From Hyphococcus sp. (GTDB lineage Bacteria; Pseudomonadota; Alphaproteobacteria; Caulobacterales; Parvularculaceae): a DNA stretch of 64,000 nucleotides. Position numbers and translations under genes: made by a program. Below the pieces are notes generated by a model. It searched no databases, was not told the origin of the DNA, and saw nothing but the letters and a program-made list of their open reading frames with translations. The stretch spans positions 1 to 64,000 of the forward strand of contig BQJG01000008.1 of NCBI GenBank assembly GCA_021604585.1. The letters run 5' to 3'. Shown in pieces: positions 63,519-64,000 of the stretch; positions within the stretch are counted from its first letter, which is position 1, and each line of letters opens with the position of its first letter.

Positions 63519-64000
63519 ATGAGCGAGACCGTAACCTATCCAGTTCTGCCGCTACGCGACATTGTCGTGTTTCCGGGCATGATCGTGCCGCTTTTTGTAG
63601 GGCGCGAGAAATCCGTCACGGCGCTTGAAAACGTGATGCAGAACGACAAGAAAATTTTGCTCGTCGCTCAAAAAGATGCGGGCGACGACGATCCGTTGGT
63701 CGAAGACATTTACGAGATTGGCGTTATTGCATCGGTGATGCAGCTTTTGAAATTGCCCGATGGAACGGTGAAGGTTCTGGTCGAGGGCGAAGCGCGCGCG
63801 ATCATCGAAAATTACGTGCGAACGGACGACTTTTTCGAGGCCGAAGCTTCCTACATGGAAGAGGTCGAAGGCGACGAAGCCGAGATGGAAGCGCTGTCGC
63901 GTTCAGTGGTTTCCCAGTTTGAAGCTTATGTGAAACTCAACAAGCGCGTGCCGCCGGAAGTTATCGTCTCCGTCAGCCAGATCGACGAGCCCGCCAAGCT
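63519..64000 (+). CDS. lon: Lon protease, N-terminal part (partial)
   Basis: The frame starts at ATG 63519 with TGGAG upstream and runs to the right edge, giving about 160 residues. It encodes the LON substrate-binding domain: YPVLPLRDIVVFPGMIVPLF, VGREKSVTALE, DIYEIGVIASVMQLLKLPDG, TVKVLVEGEARA. This matches the start of ATP-dependent Lon. The ATPase and Ser-Lys protease parts lie beyond the window. It completes the tig-clpP-clpX-lon group. Confidence 0.96.
   Translation, partial: MSETVTYPVLPLRDIVVFPGMIVPLFVGREKSVTALENVMQNDKKILLVAQKDAGDDDPLVEDIYEIGVIASVMQLLKLPDGTVKVLVEGEARAIIENYVRTDDFFEAEASYMEEVEGDEAEMEALSRSVVSQFEAYVKLNKRVPPEVIVSVSQIDEPAK

Overview
The window is about 64 kb of chromosome from an aerobic, moderately GC-rich alphaproteobacterium. 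The lineage call rests on MipZ (division-site ATPase), ChpT (CtrA-pathway phosphotransferase), CtrA-type TTAA-N7-TTAAC boxes, an rpoN-hpf-ptsN block behind the lpt genes, and small families I associate with alphaproteobacteria (DUF1150, DUF1467, DUF1489, TIGR02301). The gene set resembles Caulobacterales, Hyphomonadaceae or Parvularculales more than Rhizobiales. This placement is inference from gene content only.

1-17763 is the distal half of the respiratory complex I (nuo) locus: 3' end of nuoF, nuoG, nuoHI, then a tight nuoJKLMN run. It is broken by unrelated genes. Between nuoF and nuoG lie a GNAT enzyme, an HU protein with a histone-H1-like tail, a membrane acyltransferase, an XRE/S24-type regulator with an operator-like repeat, a coiled-coil protein and a sulfotransferase. 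Between nuoG and nuoH lie a membrane protein and two tandem GIN-domain (DUF2807) exported proteins. Between nuoI and nuoJ lies a DUF3108 gene on the opposite strand. birA, coaX, rnj and a DUF1467 gene continue the nuoN transcription unit.

21-35 kb holds mgtE, a frameshifted PEP-CTERM-like gene, a GH24 lysozyme-like membrane protein, DUF1489 and envelope proteins, an orphan PapD-like chaperone, mipZ, a membrane J-domain protein, a diguanylate cyclase with an upstream CtrA box, a DEAD-box helicase, an exported protein built of 11-residue SFPD repeats, a lipoprotein and an M23 peptidase.

35-44 kb holds ydbH-ynbE-ydbL (intermembrane lipid transport), chpT with a response regulator, uppP, a PLP dehydratase, DUF1150 and ptsN. 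43-50 kb is the reverse-strand block rnd, lptC, lptA, lptB, rpoN, hpf, ptsN, preceded by a FabH-like synthase, tag and a MAPEG protein. 51-57 kb holds ygfZ, pyrC, TIGR02301, a NUDIX hydrolase, an HMCES/YedK-like protein lacking its Cys2, a glnB/2OG-oxygenase pair, the NAD(P)HX repair enzyme and a GNAT enzyme.

57.9-64 kb holds tRNA-Leu(UAG), a perfect 19-bp inverted repeat, a decayed GIY-YIG gene, tig, a cupin oxygenase that appears to lack a standard start codon, clpP, clpX and the 5' part of lon. tig-clpP-clpX-lon is the usual protein quality-control cluster.

I did not find a clearly new multi-gene system. The best leads are local: the SFPD repeat protein, the frameshifted PEP-CTERM gene, a terminator-like hairpin touching the chpT start codon, the Cys2-less HMCES protein, the cupin gene with a probable ATC start, and the glnB/2OG-oxygenase pair.
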